Part shown: one piece after another, positions 62,620 to 64,000 of the stretch
Position numbering within the stretch: the stretch's first letter is position 1
Layout: every line of letters starts with the position of its first letter
NCBI RefSeq assembly: GCF_002920895.1
Contig: NZ_PQVG01000001.1
Coordinates: 248,001-312,000 of the forward strand
Direction of reading: 5' to 3'
Source of the DNA: Flavobacterium alvei
GTDB taxonomy: Bacteria; Bacteroidota; Bacteroidia; Flavobacteriales; Flavobacteriaceae
Length of the DNA: 64,000 bases
Notes under the pieces: model-generated
The model's database searches: none
What the model was told of the DNA's origin: nothing
Seen by the model: only the letters and a program-made list of their open reading frames with translations
Made by a program: the position numbers and the translations under genes

Positions 62620-64000
62620 TTATAAATTTAGTATTGTTGCTAAATGCACTTGAACTCCCTGATGGTTTACGTCCATTGTTGCGGCTTCCAACAAATGGTT
62701 TTTTGCTTTATCCATTTTGCCCAATCCATAATTTCCCAAACCAAGCATATAATGACAATGAATTTTATTACGGAAAGTCAAATCGTCCTCCCAAATCAAT
62801 AAATCAGGCAATGATACCGCAAAATAATCGAGTTTTATGGTGTCGTTCAAATGTTTTTCTCCAAAAGAAATCAGTTTGTCAAACCTGATATTGGCCTCAT
62901 TCGGCAATCCTAATTTCAGCAATGCCAATCCTTGATAAAATATCTTGTCGGGTTTTTGGTCATTGTAAAAAATGGCTGCCGCAGGTTCTGAATTTCCGTC
63001 TTTGGCCAACTCCCAGTATTTTCGAGCTTCGTCCATTTGTTCCAATCCTTCATAAGCACAGCCCAACCAATAATGAAAATCATTTTCCTGTGCTCCCGAA
63101 AGTTTGCCTTCGCCCAAATTGTGCGGATATTCCAAACATTCTTTTAATAATGGAATAGCTTGTTCAAATTCTTTTTTGGCTAAATGTTCTTTTGCCAATT
63201 CCACTCGTGCCAATTGATATTGCGCTGGAACTTTTCCTTCGCCGCCTTCCCAAGGATGAAAAATACGATGGTCAATCAATTCTATTGCTTTTGCGTAATT
63301 TCCAAGTTGGTTACACAAGGTAGCAAATTCCAGATAAACATCATCCCGTTGGGTCACCAAATTGAAATGTTTTTCCAAAAAGGCAAATCGTTCCGAATGG
63401 GGCTTGCAAAGACGTTTGTACAATTGGTCCAATTCCATCAGGATGCGGGAATCGCTGGTGTCCAAAGAAAAAGCTTTTTCGAGATATTGAACCGCTTTTT
63501 CTTCCTGTTGCAATTTGTTGAAATAAGCCAAAGACAAGTTTCTTAAGACTGTCGGGAATTTGTCGTCAATTTCGACCGACTTTTCCCAACAATTTATTGC
63601 TTCGGAATATTGACGTTTGTCATACCATAAATTCCCCAAATAATAAGGAGCTTTTGCGTCTTTTGGATTAGCTTTTTGTGCCACTTCCAATGCCAATATC
63701 GCTTCCAATCGGTTTGGAAAACAATATTCAGGTGCGTGATTCGCTGCTATTTCAAACACGGCTTTAGGATCTTTGTTGGCTAAACTTAATGCCCAAGCCA
63801 TATAATAAAAAGTCATTGGTGTGGTGGGACAAACCTTGATTCCTTCTTCCAATAACTGAACGGCTTCATCGTACATTCCTGCAGCAATATAATCCAATGC
63901 TACAACTTCATAATTATGAATTTCGCCACGCATCAAACTATTCATTTCATCCAAAACTGTAGCTGAATTTAAAATCAGATACTGTTCGAAACGACACCCA
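62620..64000 (-). CDS. TPR-repeat protein, C-terminal part (DUF5107/TPR type), cut by window end
   Basis: The frame is open from the window edge to the stop at 62620, at least 460 residues. The part from TTG at 63954 onward is 444 residues; a further 15 codons upstream stay open (GCRFEQYLIL at the edge), so the true start is outside. The sequence is a chain of tetratricopeptide repeats (for example AGMYDEAVQLLEEGIKVCP, APYYLGNLWYDKRQYSEAI, ALAYFN-type and FHYWLGCAYEGLEQMDEARKYWELA). Bacteroidota pectin loci often carry proteins of over 1000 residues with an N-terminal DUF5107 domain and such a TPR tail, and this fits that half. The gene is directly followed by GH35 with a gap of 2 bases. Its role is unknown; no catalytic motif is visible. 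Confidence 0.75.
   Translation of the reverse strand, partial: GCRFEQYLILNSATVLDEMNSLMRGEIHNYEVVALDYIAAGMYDEAVQLLEEGIKVCPTTPMTFYYMAWALSLANKDPKAVFEIAANHAPEYCFPNRLEAILALEVAQKANPKDAKAPYYLGNLWYDKRQYSEAINCWEKSVEIDDKFPTVLRNLSLAYFNKLQQEEKAVQYLEKAFSLDTSDSRILMELDQLYKRLCKPHSERFAFLEKHFNLVTQRDDVYLEFATLCNQLGNYAKAIELIDHRIFHPWEGGEGKVPAQYQLARVELAKEHLAKKEFEQAIPLLKECLEYPHNLGEGKLSGAQENDFHYWLGCAYEGLEQMDEARKYWELAKDGNSEPAAAIFYNDQKPDKIFYQGLALLKLGLPNEANIRFDKLISFGEKHLNDTIKLDYFAVSLPDLLIWEDDLTFRNKIHCHYMLGLGNYGLGKMDKAKNHLLEAATMDVNHQGVQVHLATILNL

Noticed and set aside
1..64000. CRISPR arrays, insertion sequences, prophage genes or a defence system
   Set aside because: I found no regularly spaced repeats, transposase or integrase motifs, terminal inverted repeats or phage genes. 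The repeated protein modules are glycan-binding or Ig-like domains.

Overview
The window is AT-rich Bacteroidota DNA, most likely from a Flavobacterium-type organism. The grounds are SusC/SusD pairs, hybrid two-component systems (HTCS), type IX secretion (T9SS) C-terminal sorting domains, lipoproteins with acidic residues after the lipobox cysteine, and promoters of the TTG / TAnnTTTG type. Nearly all genes are transcribed from the minus strand. I see no transposase, integrase, phage gene or CRISPR array.

Region 1 (1-1137) looks like core genome: the start of a class IV aminotransferase, a small START-like protein, and a tRNA-Met (CAT) with a clear promoter and terminator.

Region 2 (about 1.1-19.1 kb) is a fructan (levan/inulin) utilisation locus. 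One minus-strand operon reads MFS sugar transporter, GH32 lipoprotein, SusC, SusD, two related DUF5018/DUF4960-type surface lipoproteins, fructokinase. It closes with a strong terminator. Upstream lie an unusual 845-residue LamG-GH32 enzyme and an HTCS whose sensor is a LacI/ribose-binding-like periplasmic domain, the architecture of the fructose sensor BT1754 of Bacteroides thetaiotaomicron. The expected flow is surface capture and cleavage, SusCD import, exo-cleavage, fructose uptake, phosphorylation, and fructose sensing by the HTCS.

Region 3 (about 19.3-47.1 kb) is a pectin (homogalacturonan) locus. A propeller-type HTCS sits beside an operon of a small lipoprotein, SusC, SusD and a beta-helix lipoprotein. 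It is followed in the same direction by GH43, GH105, GH28, then three large modular T9SS enzymes (CE8 pectin methylesterase, GH28 polygalacturonase, PL1 pectate lyase) that share a CBM6-like plus InlB-repeat N-terminus, and a second CE8 gene broken by an in-frame TGA. The joint job is de-esterification, lyase and hydrolase cleavage, import, and removal of unsaturated uronic acids.

Region 4 (about 47.3-64 kb) has the only long plus-strand gene, a GH3 with a PA14 insert. Facing it is a minus-strand operon: TPR protein (cut by the window end), GH35, a GH35-like gene remnant, a double esterase (alpha/beta hydrolase plus SGNH), GH35, GH2, GH2. This set fits side-chain trimming and deacetylation of a galactose-containing pectin such as rhamnogalacturonan I, but the substrate is inferred from context only.

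The points most worth a second look are the GH32 with Glu in the nucleophile position and two conflicting sorting signals, the double esterase, the shared-module enzyme trio, the broken CE8, the GH35 remnant with an ATGA junction, and the direct repeats upstream of the two sus-type operons.
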